Assembly (NCBI GenBank): GCA_017590115.1 | Contig: JAGGNK010011114.1 | Span: 2,347,733 to 2,411,732, forward strand | Direction: 5' to 3' | Length of the DNA stretch: 64,000 nt | DNA from: Montifringilla adamsi | Taxonomy: Eukaryota; Chordata; Aves; Passeriformes; Passeridae | Shown: positions 1 through 12,130 of the stretch, in pieces | Position numbering within the stretch: position 1 is the stretch's first letter | Layout of the letters: the number at the start of each line of letters is the position of its first letter | Made by a program: the position numbers and the translations under genes | The notes under the pieces: generated by a model | Database searches by the model: none | What the model saw: the letters and a program-made list of their open reading frames with translations, nothing else | What the model was told of the DNA's origin: nothing

Positions 1-3000
1 AGAGTTCCTCCTTCAGACTGGCAGTATTTAGATTTTGCTCAGTTTTGGCTTCTTTCTGTGCTATGGACAGAGTAGCCTGCTTAGATTTAGCTGGGGCTTT
101 TATTGAATTTTTTTTTTTCCTGCTATGTCAGGAAAGTGGCTTATTGGTTTCTTGGCAATAATTCTAGTTTTGAAGATTTTATTGTAGTTTTTAAGTTTGT
201 TAAGGAAGTTAGGAAAGTTTTATGGCTTCTGTCAAGTGAAATAGATGTTGTAAAGTGTTCTATAACTAAACATCTATGGCTTAGTAGCCAAGGACAGAAA
301 CAAGACTAGATTTTTTTTTTTTTCCTGCTGAAATAAATTGAATTGGAGGATTTCAGAAAAATAAAAAAAACCCTTTTATTTTTATCCAGACCACCAAATA
401 TCCCCCTCTTTCACTATTCCTTTTGTCTGTAGAGCTCTGAGCTGGACCGCTTTCAGATTTCTTTGTATTATTCTGTCTGATACAAAGATTTTCTACGTCC
501 TCCATTCCAATCTCCAGTACCTGTCTGACAAACTGGTTTGAAGATCTTCAGTTGGTGAGAAAAGTCACAAACCAAAAAAAGAGAACAGTGAGAGGTAAGA
601 ATTTCTCAGTTTTGTTTCGTTCCGACAAAGCTTTGTTTCCTATTCTCTGTGGCACTTGTGACACTTGTTAAGGACAGTGAAATTTCTTGTTGCCAAGGGT
701 TCTTTTTTACTAATAGGTGCAAGAAAACTAAAAACAGAAAGAAGGGAATAAGGTCAAAGTGGGAAGATTTTTGTGGTTGACAATTATATCAGTATTTCCT
801 GGGGAGAGGATGTGAGATTTTCCATCAGTTAAGATGGGAAGGCAGGTGCAAGACTCAAATTTGGGTGGAAGCAGTGGATGTCTCAGGGCAGGAGATTCAC
901 ACATTTGTGCTGCCTAGAAAGCTGCCTATAAAACTCATGAATGGAGTTGCTGGAATGATAACAATTTTTTTTTTTGGGAAATACTAAAATTTTTAACCTG
1001 TGACTTCTACAGTGGGATTTTTCTCTGCTTTGCTGAAGGACAAGGAGGCAGAATGTCTTCACTTGAAAAGATTACTTGTCATTCCAGCAAGCAGGACACG
1101 GACTGGGGCTACCAGGAATAACAAAACAGCCTCTTCCTTTGATGTTTTTCTTGTTAGAATTTTATGGGAAAGTAGTTTGAGAGTTTGGTACTGATGTTAA
1201 GCAAAATAAATGCATTTTCAATCCAAAGCCAATGAAAGTGGTAGGCCTTGCAGTAGATCCTACAGAGTATCCTTAAATCCTTTTTTAGGAAAACAAGCTG
1301 CATGTTTTGGGGTGTGCTAGCTCAGGGTAGGGATGCAGTAAAATACAGAAAGTAAAATACTTCTCAAGCAGATGTGTTACATTAAGGCAGTTCAGCCAGG
1401 AGGTAACAAGACCACGAATTCCCAAGGTGAGATCACCACCCTGGTCATTTGAGCTGTGCCAGAAAGCACCACCATGAGGTGCTGCTCTTGAAAGCTTTGA
1501 CCAGGAAGAGTCCAAGAGCTGAGCTGACCAACAGTGCTGTGAACCTCACAAAACTTCTGACCTGGCTGCACTCAGCTCCTCCTCACCTGTGGGAAATGAA
1601 TTTGTAGGGAATTCTTGTGACAGAAGGCTCACACAGTGTGTGCATCTGTGTGTAAACCTTGAGACATGAAATACTGACTTAGAAATGCCACGGAATAGGA
1701 CAGACACTGTGGAGAGAGAGAAATGAAACTAGAAACAAGTTTCAAAGGGTGGCCTTGCAAATAAGACTAGATAGATCACAGAAACAGAAGTATAAAAGAT
1801 TCATTGCAGTGGGACCCATGAGGGGCAATTTTAGATAATTGGCTTTAAGACATTTACAGCATGGTGTAGCCAAGAAACGCTTATAGTGTATTGGAATTAA
1901 GAAACAGTTAAATACTGATTGCAGTGGTGTGAAATATAACATCTGTATTGTCTTACCCTTCTCATGAGCCTGAAAATAGAATAAAAGTTTTTAGAACACC
2001 TCTCAGTTGCTCCATCTCTAGGTCAGAAAAAGACTTAATCCAACACTCACCCAAGGACTTGGTCTCTATTTGTGCTGATGTTTGTTGGGTGTATTGATAT
2101 TTTCTGACAGGATACCACACCTAGGCGGCTCAAGGAAATAAAATAGATCTTTTCTTCTTCCAGATCAGTAGTAAAGTGTGGAAAGCTGTGTCTTTTGAGG
2201 AAGAAACCGCATTTTTCTCTGTTCTGTGATACAGCAGCAAATTGTGCTCAGCAGAGCGTTGAAGTCCAGGAGAGGAGGAAAGCACAGCTCTTTCCTTCAT
2301 TATCATAAAGAATATTTCCTTTCAAATCCATATCCTGGTCTAAATCCAGATTGTGCCTAAACCAGAAGGTTACCAATTAGATGTATTTGTCGGTATTTTC
2401 TGCGGGTTTCCTTCAGGAAAGAGATTTTGGATATGGAGGCAGTGCTTGGCTGGGACTGCTGCATCCAGGCCAGGCTTTCAGATCCAGCCAGAGCAGCTGT
2501 ATTTAGAAGATGAAAGGAAGAAACCTTCTGCCAATGCAGATCTGGCACTTACCATTTGTCATTTTTTACAAGCAAGAGAGACTTTCACAAGCCTAATAGT
2601 GGGACTCCATTAAAATAACTGAAACTTCTTGCTGAGTGAATGTACCAAATTTTTGAATGCAGGGATTCATCTTGACCTACTGAATTTATTCATTTTACTG
2701 ACCATTTTTTTTTCCTTCTCTTTAATTTTGAATTCTCTGTTTTGGGAATATTTAGCTGCTGCTTTTAATAACAATACAATTTTAATGACATTTATTTCAG
2801 CAGTTGTATTTATTTCTGTTTGAAGATATCTGGTTTTATTAAAAAATGAACTTTGGGTATATGCTGCATACTTTAAGGAAAAAAAGGCATACATATAAAG
2901 TTGCTTGGAAAATTATTGATTGATCAGAAAAATAATTGATATTTTAACATGATGGAGAAATTTCATGGTGTTGGTTTCCAGGTTTAGATTTTTTAAAAGC

Positions 3001-6000
3001 TTTAAAGAAATTGTCTTTCTAACCTTCAACTACATCCTGTTTAGAGGTTTTTAACAGGGAAACTAAAATAATATAATGTTACTGTAGAGGTTTAAAATCT
3101 TATTTCTTAAAAGATCAGCTAGTTAAAGGCTGTGTCATTAATATCACAGAAAGGTGTCTCCTTAAGATATTTGGCAGCCAGTAAGAGCAAAATCAGCTTT
3201 GATTTAGGGTTTTTTTTTAGATTAAAAAGGCACAATATAAACAATAATGATCAAATCAACAACTGGATGTCCTGGACAACTTGTATTTTTATTGATCCTT
3301 GACAGTAGAACATAGTCTGGTGTTGCATTGTTCATCTGTACTGTGGTTACATGTACATTTCTCAATAAAGGAATTACTTGAGCTAAACTCAGCCATTATC
3401 TGCTCAGCCCTCAATGCCTGTGGTTCAACTATAAAATCTCCACAGAGGGCTGCATTTTCTTGGACAGGAGACCACAAACTCATTTCAGCCAGACCTCTAA
3501 ATTGCTGAGGAAACAGATTCCCACCCCCCTGGCCTGGATAGCGTGTGAACAGCCAAAATTGATGAGCAGCCTATGAAACATTTCTGTGCCTCTCCCTTGC
3601 TGCACTCAGCAACTGCCCTAAAACATGGTTTTTAAAGAAGAAAAGAGGTGCAAAGAAGACAAAATAGTTGTGTCTCCACAAAATGAACCCCAACTGGCCA
3701 CCTCAGGAATAATCAGGCTTTTTACTCAGGCTGACTTTTTTTTTTTTTCCCCTCCCTAGCTGGAGATATTAATTTATTGTATTAATCTGTGTAAACAAGT
3801 ATGAATCTCACAGAACATGGCAGGCACAAAGACTGGGACAGAGACAACACCCAGTCAGGATAGGTTTCCTTTAGAGAAGCTCTAATTAATAGTCTCATTA
3901 CTTTTCAATCTGGGCTTCTCTGCCTCTTGGAGGGGGAGCAGTGAAGAAGGGAAGGTCTCAGACAAAAAAATGCTGAAAAGGAGAGGTTTGGCTGCCGTGT
4001 GTGTTAGTGATGCATCAGTGTGCCTCGAAATTGATGTTGATGTAGCTAGGAACAGAACCAAAGCCTGGTGCCAGAGGTGGCATATTTATAATGAGACTAA
4101 ATGAAGGGGCTCATTAGTCTCACAAATGGTGAAGAGCTGCCTGTTCCCTCTCTGATTGTCTCTCTTCCATCTCCATTAGGAGGGTGTGTGTGCAAAGGGG
4201 TGGGGAAGAAAAGCAAATGTTCTCAGGTTCAGGCTGTGAGCTGATCTGCATAGCCCCACTGGGAATTAATGAACGTCCTGGTGACTCCTTCTCCAGGCTC
4301 CCCCCACCCCAGAAAAATGCGGAGTTCCATTCCAAACCTAATGGGAACTAAATGTTATTAATGAAACCTTTATATTTGCCTTTGATTGGGGAAAAAAAAA
4401 ATAGGAAACAACCCCCAAAATATGCAAGAGCTCTGTGAGGGAAAAAAAGAAAAAAAAAAGAAAAAAAAAGGAACATATGGAGTTTGTGCTGTTTAATTCA
4501 AATGTTTGATGATCTGTGGATGTGGGTCAGGTCATAACATGCAACAAAGCCATCCTGGGTACGATACAACAAAGCAGAAATGACTTTTTACCCAGAGTGA
4601 CTGGAATGCTGTGCAAATGACCCTTGGATACCTCAGGATGGCACTCAATAAGTAATTGCAAACATTTTTTTTTTCCTTTACAGTTTTTGTTCAGAGACAA
4701 GTCGGGCAAATACTCCATCCTAATCCCAACACTGAGCAAATAGTAAAAGCAGCCTTTGCTGCTGGTGCTGGGAGAAAACATTCAATTAAGTTGCTGCAGT
4801 GGCTTAGTGACAGCAGCCTTTCACCTTTGGAAACCCAGCCTCTGGTTATCTGTCTCGGGTCACTAAAGAAAATAAGTTGATGTTCTCAGGCTAAGCCCCA
4901 GGGCACATTTTGCTCAGAATCACCAAACCACAGGATAATTTGGAGCTTTTGTCCCTGTGTACTTAGGAAAGATCTAGGCCTGGAAAAGAAAAAAAAAAAA
5001 AAAGCTGAAATTCAAGATTAGAATGTGTTGAGAAGCAAGCAGCTTCCCAGAAAATTAAAATGCTGACATTCCCAGCAGTTTAATTGACATTAGATAACTA
5101 ACATGTCAAAGCCTAAAGAAAACTACAGGCAGCACAATGATGTATGAATTTGAAACTCAGATGCTGGGAACAGAGGGAGGGCTCACAAATGGTGGAAAAA
5201 TCAGGTGGAGAGGGATTTTAAGCACCTAGAGGAGCAAAGTTTGGCTGTCCTCAGGACCAAAGTGGTGGTGTTTGCAGTGCCTGCACTGGAATCTTTACAT
5301 CAGCCTGTATGGTACAGGGACACACCTTAATCCTCCAGTTATCCCTGCCTGAGTGGAGAAAAGTGTCAAATGCAGGACTGGGAGGGACAGAAGAGCTACA
5401 TCCATCAGTCATCACCATCATGCATCATGCCCATGGCTCAGCTCCTTCCAGACTGAGACAAGGGATGGATGGGCTGCAGAGATGGCATCCCCAGGGATCA
5501 GCTGGGGCTGCTGATGCAAACACCCAGTGTAGTTTTGAGACGTGTTTATGATTCCCCGAAGTCCTGGTGGGAGTCTTTTCTTCAATGTGAGCTCATCAAG
5601 AGTGATCAGTGACTTTCTAGCTGTAAAGTCATATTTAGAGCACACAAAAGCTTGGAACCAGAACAAGAAAACCTTCTTCAAAGGGCAGGAGCTCAAAAGT
5701 GCTGGGGTGAGGCAGAGCCAGCTGGAGGGCAAATATTCCCAAATTCCTGGGGCATTTCTTCTCTCCATGCTCACTTTTTTCCTCAGCAGCTTTCAGCATC
5801 TTTCTGAGCGGCACAAACACTTGCATGGATCCTGTGGGTCTCTGCAAGAGCCACCTTGTTTTGTCACCTCTGACTCTTGGCTCTCTGCCTGCTCCCTGCC
5901 ACAGACCAATCCTCACCAGGCTCTCCCAATTTTGTTGCACCTGGCCCCAGCACCCTACACCTGCCAGAAACTTCATCAGGTGTTACATTTAAAGGGAGGT

Positions 6001-6769
6001 GAGGAGAAAAAGCCCTTTTTCCTCCACAGGGTTGCAACTAACAAACAGCAGCTAGACCTTTTCCAGCTTGGAGCCTTTGTTTCTCCCACCTATTTCTTTG
6101 TACGCCAGTAAGTGCTCAGTGGGCTTGGGGGAGTTGCTGACCATGGCTTTGTCTGCATCCAAAGCTGACCAAGGTTCCTCTAACTCACCCTGGGTCCTAT
6201 TCTGTGTTTAATTGTTTCTCCTATCATTTGAGACCCAGAATGTTCTCATTTTCTAGACTGATAAGCCACAGAGAGGCAGCCTGGTAGAGCCAGAAGACTG
6301 TTAAAATGATGGGACTCTGTCGCTTGTCTCAATTTACTCACAGAATTGAAATTTAGCAGGTTTTTCTCACTGTAGAATGTCCTTCAAGAGTCTCTGTTGC
6401 ATTTATTTGATTTTTCAATAGTAGAAGAAAAATCAGTTTATATGTTGGTATATTACAGTGTGCAGATATAAGCTGGAAAGCAATATAAAACAATCTTGGG
6501 ATTGCTTTTTATGACATTAAGATTCCCAAATCTTTGTAATTCAATTTTTTCCCCATGATGTCTGAAAATGTTCTGGTGTTTCCCTTTCCTTGGGGAGCCC
6601 AGCCCTCCCTCCCCATGCTATATATTGCTTTTATTGAAATTAGAGGCCACAGCAGCTTATTACTCTTAGGGGTGAATTTGAGTGGAATTTTGAAATGAGA
6701 CACCAGTGTTTTCCAGCCACTCTAATGGCTGAATTTATCCTTTCCTCTGAATGGGAGGTGTGGGAGAAA
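1..6769. other. Unique non-coding DNA, no gene seen
   Basis: AT-rich sequence with stops in all frames. The only longer frame, 189 codons at 5542-6111 on the + strand, has no recognisable domain and overlaps comparable open frames on the other strand, so it is treated as chance. Short homopolymer runs occur throughout, including a G(A)7-9 run near 4441 and a 15-A run near 4988. I see no recognisable transposon, RNA gene or promoter. It is most likely intronic or intergenic. Confidence 0.7.
4441..4471. repeat. G(A)7-9 simple repeat
   Basis: Three successive units of one G followed by seven to nine A residues. This is simple low-complexity sequence with no sign of function. Confidence 0.85.
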
Positions 6770-7330
6770 CAGGCTATTAATGCAGTTCCTCGTTAAGCAA
6801 TTGTAATGGCGAGCTTTTAAAACTTGCCAGCTCCACTCACATCACACCCCCCTTCCCAATGACCTGATTTTGATGTGCAGCAATTTGTGCAGAGGAAGCA
6901 CTTTGGCAGAACCTGGCACTGTAGGAAGGAGGGGACCTGACTTGAGCGTGATTATCATCTTCCCTTACGTTTTGACCACAGGTTGTCAGCAAATAGCCTT
7001 CAGAGTTTAATTATATGATGGAGTTTGCCGAGAAGTGTGAAAGACAAAAGAACAAATAAGTGATGGAAAGCAATTTTTCCCCCCCCTCTGCTTTACTCTG
7101 GGGCTGCCATAATTAAACTTAAAGTGCTGCTGCTTTGCTGGAAACGAAGTTAGGGAGGTGAATTGTAATTGCAAACACTGTTTGCTCAGTCACTCTTGGC
7201 AACAGCACCACGTTAACTCCACCTTTGTGTCTCCTGTGAGTCCTCCAGATTGACAAAAACATCTTTTCTTATCCAATTTGTTATCACTGACTTCAGAAAG
7301 TCATTAAAGAATATCAGTGGAGCAGATTGG
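6770..7330. promoter_or_regulatory. Candidate conserved non-coding element
   Basis: This stretch is more complex than its surroundings and carries several homeodomain-type AATTA/TAATT cores (for example CATAATTAAAC near 7110 and TTGTAATTGC near 7165), a TTGGCAAC near 7196 and a CACGTTAAC near 7209. No open frame is plausible. The call rests only on composition and motif density judged by eye. It could equally be neutral intron sequence, and an alignment of bird genomes would decide it. Confidence 0.25.
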
Positions 7331-8223
7331 GATCTGGATTAAGAAATCAATTATTGCCAGGAAGTACCTTTGCAGACACTAATTATGCCTTGACTGACAT
7401 TTACGGGATTCTTTCAGTGGGATGTGTGGTCAGTTTTTAAAGGCACAGGGCAGACATCAGCGCTCTGTGTGACACCCACTGCCCTTCTGCTGTCTGTGTG
7501 CCATGCTGGAACAGATGTGTGCTGCCATAACCATAAAATATCTATCTACACATTCTGCATTTTCATATACGTAAAAATAGTCGCTGGCCTGTTGGTTCAG
7601 GCAGGAATTAAACGTTGTCCTGGCTCCAGATAGGCAGGGCAGGCTGCACTTAGCAGGATGGCTCCTGTCTCTCGTGGCTGCTGTGCAGATTGCCAGAGAC
7701 AGATAGATTAGGTCTCCCCAGGAAGGAGCTGATAGAAATCCGACAGGTGTATATGGGTTTAGACATCTGTGAAAGAGAGAAAGGCCACAGGATAAGTAAT
7801 CCTGCTCTGAGAGATGGGAGCTGCTCCAGAGATCTGCGACAGAAGCAGCCTGGACGAGGATAATTTAATAGTGGGAGCGCAGGAATGGGGCAGTGTCTGT
7901 CAGGGGACTGTCTCAGGCAAGGTGGGGACAGGGCTTGTTGGCACTTCTTGCTTTGTCTGTGATTGATAAACACTGTCAGTGTGATTGTCTGTGGAGACAA
8001 ACACTGGATCTTTCTGCTTCGTGTGGCCTCAGCTGGGAGCATTATTAAAGCTTAAGTTAAACTGCATCCTGTTCCCATCCTTCCCTCTGTCAAATCTTGC
8101 CCAGGGAAATATTTGATGGGTGTATTTCTGTTTTATGAGCCCTTCCCACATTTAAAATGCATAATTACTTAATAACTGACCTTACTGTAGGCAAAACCTC
8201 TTTGAAGAGAATGCTCAGTAGCT
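7331..8223. other. Unique non-coding DNA
   Basis: Mixed-composition sequence with no recognisable repeat or exon. A 130-codon frame on the minus strand (7650-8042) has no recognisable motif and is regarded as chance. Confidence 0.6.
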
Positions 8224-8330
8224 CCCCTGCCCCATGCAAACCCCCTTCCCAAAAAAACTCCACCAAAACCCCCAAAACAACAAAAAAAAACCCACCCCAA
8301 ACCAACAAAACATCCAAACACACAAAGCCA
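8224..8330. repeat. A/C-rich low-complexity tract
   Basis: About 100 bases made almost entirely of A and C, with runs of AAAACCCC-like sequence. Such tracts are common in bird introns. The open frames crossing it (Lys/Pro/Thr-rich on +, Phe/Gly-rich on -) are by-products of composition. Confidence 0.8.
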
Positions 8331-9784
8331 AGATTGTGAAATAGTGGTAAAAAATGTAAGAAACTGGAGAGGAAAGCTCAGTAAAGAAAGATACAAAGGA
8401 ATTGTGGATTATGTCAGGGTAGATGCAATCAGTGTGGTTTGTGTAAGAACTAGAGGAATTCCAGCACTCTTTTATGTGGCCAACATCAAAATGACCTACA
8501 ATAATTGTTTGGGAGACTTGTACAGAAAAATTTAAGTCAATAATTTCTAACTCTTTAGGACTGAAATCTCAAGGTTTTGCATTTACTTTAGCTGCATTGC
8601 TGGCAGCTAACTGTAAGAGCATTTATGGCATAAAGCACAGACAGATTTATGTTTCTTATGGTACATGCAAGCCATCCTGAAAAGTCATGTCATGCATTTT
8701 ATTTATTTGACCCAATTTCTAACTCTCTGCACTGAAATGCACTTTTAGTGGTCTATGACTAAAAATTCAGCTCTCAAGTAATCAACACAGAGACAGAAAT
8801 GCTGCTTAGAGCAGTTTAGAATATTGAATTTAAGGTCTATCTCTATTAATAAGATATAGACCTGAAATTTAGCTGTCTGAAGATAGATTATCCATCATAT
8901 AAGTGCCAAATAAAAGGGAAAATACCTCATTTTACTTCTGTAAAAAATTGAAATGAATAAAACACCTGTGAATAGTTTCCTCTGTGTAGTGATTCCCCTA
9001 ACCAAGCATGGTGAGTGCTGCTTAATCAAAATTCCCAACTTCTTTCTCAACCTGTCTTTGTAGAGAATTTCCATGTCCATGCTGTCCAGCAATGATTCAA
9101 TGATTTAACCGTGGAGAAGCTCCTCAAACCTCTTTATCTCCAGTAAGTTATGATCAGTTTTACACATCCTTCAATATAGATAAATATTCCTCCTGGATTT
9201 GTAAGTGAAAATTATACTCAAGTTCTGAATTAAATCAAATTAACCCTCAAATGTTTCTTATCTATCAGCACAAATTGTCTTTTTCCCCCAAACCACAAGT
9301 AAAAATCAGGGACATAGGACCCTCCCTCATCAATTCTCAACCTCAAGAAATCCAGCATCTTGCCTTTGGGATAAATTTTTAGTTCAGTGCCTACCCTTGA
9401 TTGTGTGATTCTGAGACCTGTAATGTATGAATGGAGCACCTTGCCTCAGAAATAACAGTGCAAATCCATGTAGATATAAATGTACCTTTAAAAGGATACA
9501 AGTGAGAAATAAGTGTGAAGTCAAAAAGAGAAAATAAGTCAGAGCCTGTGTGTCCAACTCAGAGCAGTAGCAAGAGCTTTAATTGTCAGAATTATAAGAT
9601 GTAAGATTAATGCAGGGTTTGTTTCTCAGGATCTAATGATCTCATTGAAAAGAGATTAACATGGATTAACAGCAAGTTAAAAATCCTGGGGAAAGTGGGA
9701 ATTTGGATAGTTTTTTGTTTCTCTCCAGGGTGTTTTTAGACTGTCTTGTCACATCTTGCAGAATGCTTGATGGTGCAAAGGCAT
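8331..9784. other. Unique AT-rich DNA, nothing recognised
   Basis: No repeat family, exon-like block or structured element was recognised here. Confidence 0.6.
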
Positions 9785-9880
9785 GGCTTTTGCTCAGATA
9801 TTGCAAGTGGGCAAGCAGAAAACACGGCTTTTGCTCAGATATATATCCTCAGATATTGCAAGTGGGCAAGCAGAAAACAA
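9785..9880. repeat. Two-copy tandem duplication
   Basis: A 41-bp unit beginning GGCTTTTGCTCAGATAT (9785-9825) is repeated at 9826-9880. The second copy carries about 14 extra bases in a short CTCAGATAT/ATATATC slippage patch, so the front halves are offset by 41 bases and the back halves by 55. The shared TCAGATATTGCAAGTGGGC stretch is identical in both copies. This is a recent local duplication with no known function. Confidence 0.9.
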
Positions 9881-10490
9881 GTGTTTGAGACTTTCAGCAG
9901 CAAACCCCACATTACTGCCACGTCTCAAAACATAAGAAATTTCTGCGGAAGGTGTGATGAGGGGAGAGGACAAATATCCTTCTGCCTGGGAGGGGCATGG
10001 TACAGCTGTAATTACTGTCCCAGTGGTAACCATGGCTGTAACAAGTGTGATTGAGTGGTTGTGGCAGAGCAGAGGAGCAGAGTGATTCAGGATGCTTGTG
10101 GGCTCTGCAGGGATGTCAAGGTAAGGCTGCTGAGATGGATGCAGGTTCCTTCCTGTGCCAGCAGAGAGGAGGTGAATGAGGGGAATGCCTGCAGCTTCCC
10201 GAACTCCAATACGTGCCATCTCTTGAGAGATGTTTTTCATGGATTAAAAAAAAATATTTGGGGCTCTGCTACAATTTCAGCAGGTACAGTTTTTCAAGAG
10301 AAACCAACAAAAGGAGCAGTTCTGAAGATGTATAGTATTTCTACTGCTTGCACATGTACTGGAGAATAGCAGGTATAGCAATTTCCCGAGTCAGGAAAAT
10401 CCACAAATGCCAGAGGTTTATGTCCAGAAAGGAGACAGAGGAGTCCTGCAACTTTATTGGAATAAAAGGAAAGACTCGAGCAGGGCACAA
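9881..10490. other. Unique DNA, no gene recognised
   Basis: Several overlapping open frames of about 100-150 codons exist on both strands, none with a recognisable protein signature. The sequence near 10120 (GTCAAGGTAAGG) matches a good splice-donor consensus, but no partner exon is evident. Confidence 0.5.
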
Positions 10491-10625
10491 GCCTGTCTGG
10501 GCTCTGCAAGAAACCTGCTGCCTGAAGCTAACAGAAACACCAAGACCCATTTCAAAGATGTTAACACCCATACCTTCACCCCTCAAACTGTTTGTAAACA
10601 CATGAACTTTCCTCTCAATCCCTCT
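10491..10625. repeat. Dispersed repeat copy A (unidentified family)
   Basis: This block is about 80% similar, in the same orientation, to 15912-16060. Both copies share GGGCTCTGCA, AAACCTGCTGC, GAAGCTA, CATTTCAA, GATGTTAAC and CTTCACCC in the same order and spacing. Similarity fades outside this block. It is probably a fragment of an old interspersed element. An LTR or other retroelement fragment is possible, but I cannot name the family. Confidence 0.6.
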
Positions 10626-11057
10626 TCCTAGTTCTCACTTTGTCTTTACAAACCCCAGTTATGAACTGAACCCTTTTAAACAACCTGGAACATTTGAAAC
10701 AGCCCCTCCTGACTTTTCCACCTCTGGTCCCTGCAAGAGGCATGGCAAGTGAATCCAGGGAATAAAGCAGACACTGCCACTTCTATTAGCCCATTAATCA
10801 CTAGAGGTCCTTGCCCACAAGGTCTCCCATCTTTTTCTTCCTGCTGAGAAGTCCAAACCTCCAGGGTTTTAGAGACCTTGACCTGAGTGTGAGCTGTCCG
10901 TCTGTGTCCAGCTGTCCTGGCTGGATGTTATGGACAGCAAAAGTCCAGAGGCAGCGTCTGTGTGACTGGGCTTCCATCTCAAGTAATCCCAAACTAACTC
11001 GAGCAAAGACTAAAAAAAAATCAAATCAAATAGTAAAATAAAATTTTTAAATGCTGA
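10626..11057. other. Spacer between dispersed repeat A and minisatellite
   Basis: Non-coding sequence with no recognised element. It may include more of the same old interspersed repeat as the block to its left, but no second copy is available here to test that. Confidence 0.45.
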
Positions 11058-11813
11058 GATGACCTCAAGTAACCCCTGTGACCTAAAGTAACCCCATTGG
11101 GACCTCAAATGACCCCTGTGACCTCAAGTAACCTCAACTGTGACCTCAAATGACCCCTATGACCTGGAGTAACCCCGATCATGACCTCAAATGACCCCGA
11201 TCATGGTCTCAAATGACCTAAAGTAACCCCTGGAGAAACCAAAAAATTCTCAAACGACCTCAAGTAACCTCTGTGACCTCAAATGACCCCTATGACCTGA
11301 AATAACCTCAATTGTGACCTCAAATGACCCCTACGACCTGGAGTAACCCCGATCGTGACCTCAAATGACCCCGAGCAGGGTCTGAAATGACCTAAAGGAA
11401 CCCTGGAGAAACCAAAAAATTTTGAAACGACCTCAAGTAACCTCTGTGACCTCAAATGACCCCTATGACCTGAAGTAACCTCAATTGTGACCTCAAATGA
11501 CCCCTGTGACCTGAAGTAACCTCAACTGTGACCTCAAATGACCCCTACGACCTGAAGTAACCCCAATCATGACCTCAAATGACCCCGAGCAGGGTCTGAA
11601 ATGACCTAAAGTAACCCCTGGAGAAACCAAAAAATTCTCAAATGACCTCAAGTAACCCCTATGACCTGAAATGACCCCTACGACCTGGAGTAACCCCGAT
11701 CATGACCTCAGATGACCCCTATGACCTGGAGTAACCCCAATTGTGACCTCAAATGACCTCTATGACCTCAAGTAACCTCAATCAGGCCCTCAAATGACCT
11801 CAAGTAACCTCTG
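11058..11813. repeat. Minisatellite of DR4/DR3 nuclear-receptor-like half-sites
   Basis: About 756 bp of diverged tandem repeats built from a module of about 21 bases, TGACCTCAAATGACCCCTATG, and a partner module with GACCTGGAGTAACCCC. The exact string TGACCTCAAATGACCC occurs nine times with several one-base variants. Read on the other strand this is GGGTCA-TTTG-AGGTCA, a direct repeat of nuclear-receptor half-sites spaced by four bases (DR4). TGACCCCTATGACCT and TGACCCCTGTGACCT, spaced by three (DR3), together occur about six times. A higher-order unit is marked by GGAGAAACCAAAAAATT at 11232, 11405 and 11620, giving periods of 173 and 215 bases. Half-site knowledge is established. Any binding or regulatory role here is inference. 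Confidence 0.95.
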
Positions 11814-12070
11814 CCAGTTTGAAAATAATCCAGAATGCCTGGGACAACAGCCCACAGTGGTGGCGTGACTTCATCCAGGCCATGGCCCTCCATGGTCAGT
11901 CCCCATTCCCCACTGGACTTAGGCACTGGCCCTAAGGGGCTCTTAAAAGGTGAACAAGCCTTGTTGACCACCCCTTGGCTCCTCAGTTCCTAAATAATCA
12001 TCTAATGGGAATGGGAAGCACAGAGACAAGTTGAGACAAGTCTTATTTAGGTTTTTATTTTGTTTTAATT
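11814..12070. other. Segment between minisatellite and ERV remnant
   Basis: This begins immediately where the minisatellite stops. Its first bases (TGCCAGTTTGAAAATAATCC) resemble the minus-strand LTR end at 14049 (TGCTAGTCTGAAAATAAACC), 16 of 20 matching, after which similarity is lost. It may be the stub of a second LTR or only a chance match. No gene was recognised. Confidence 0.4.
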
Positions 12071-12130
12071 AAAGGGAAAAAAAAGGGGAAAAAAAAGGAA
12101 AAAAAAAGGGAAAAAAAAGGAAATAAAAAG
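12071..12130. repeat. G2-4(A)8 purine tract
   Basis: Five to six units of two to four G residues followed by about eight A residues. It is pure purine on the + strand. On the minus strand, the sense strand of the neighbouring ERV, it is pyrimidine, so it is not that element's polypurine tract. Confidence 0.85.

Noticed and set aside
5542..6111. 189-codon open frame on +
   Set aside because: No recognisable domain. Open frames of similar length overlap it on the minus strand, as expected by chance in GC-richer sequence.
10055..10130. Good splice-donor match (GTCAAGGTAAGG) suggesting an exon
   Set aside because: No convincing acceptor, partner exon or recognisable peptide nearby. Single donor matches are frequent by chance.
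11058..11813. CRISPR-like or telomeric repeat array
   Set aside because: Modules are contiguous without unique spacers, and the unit is not TTAGGG-like. It is a diverged minisatellite.
12071..12130. Purine tract as a possible retroviral polypurine tract
   Set aside because: The ERV remnant is on the minus strand, where this tract is pyrimidine. It is simple G/A repeat sequence.
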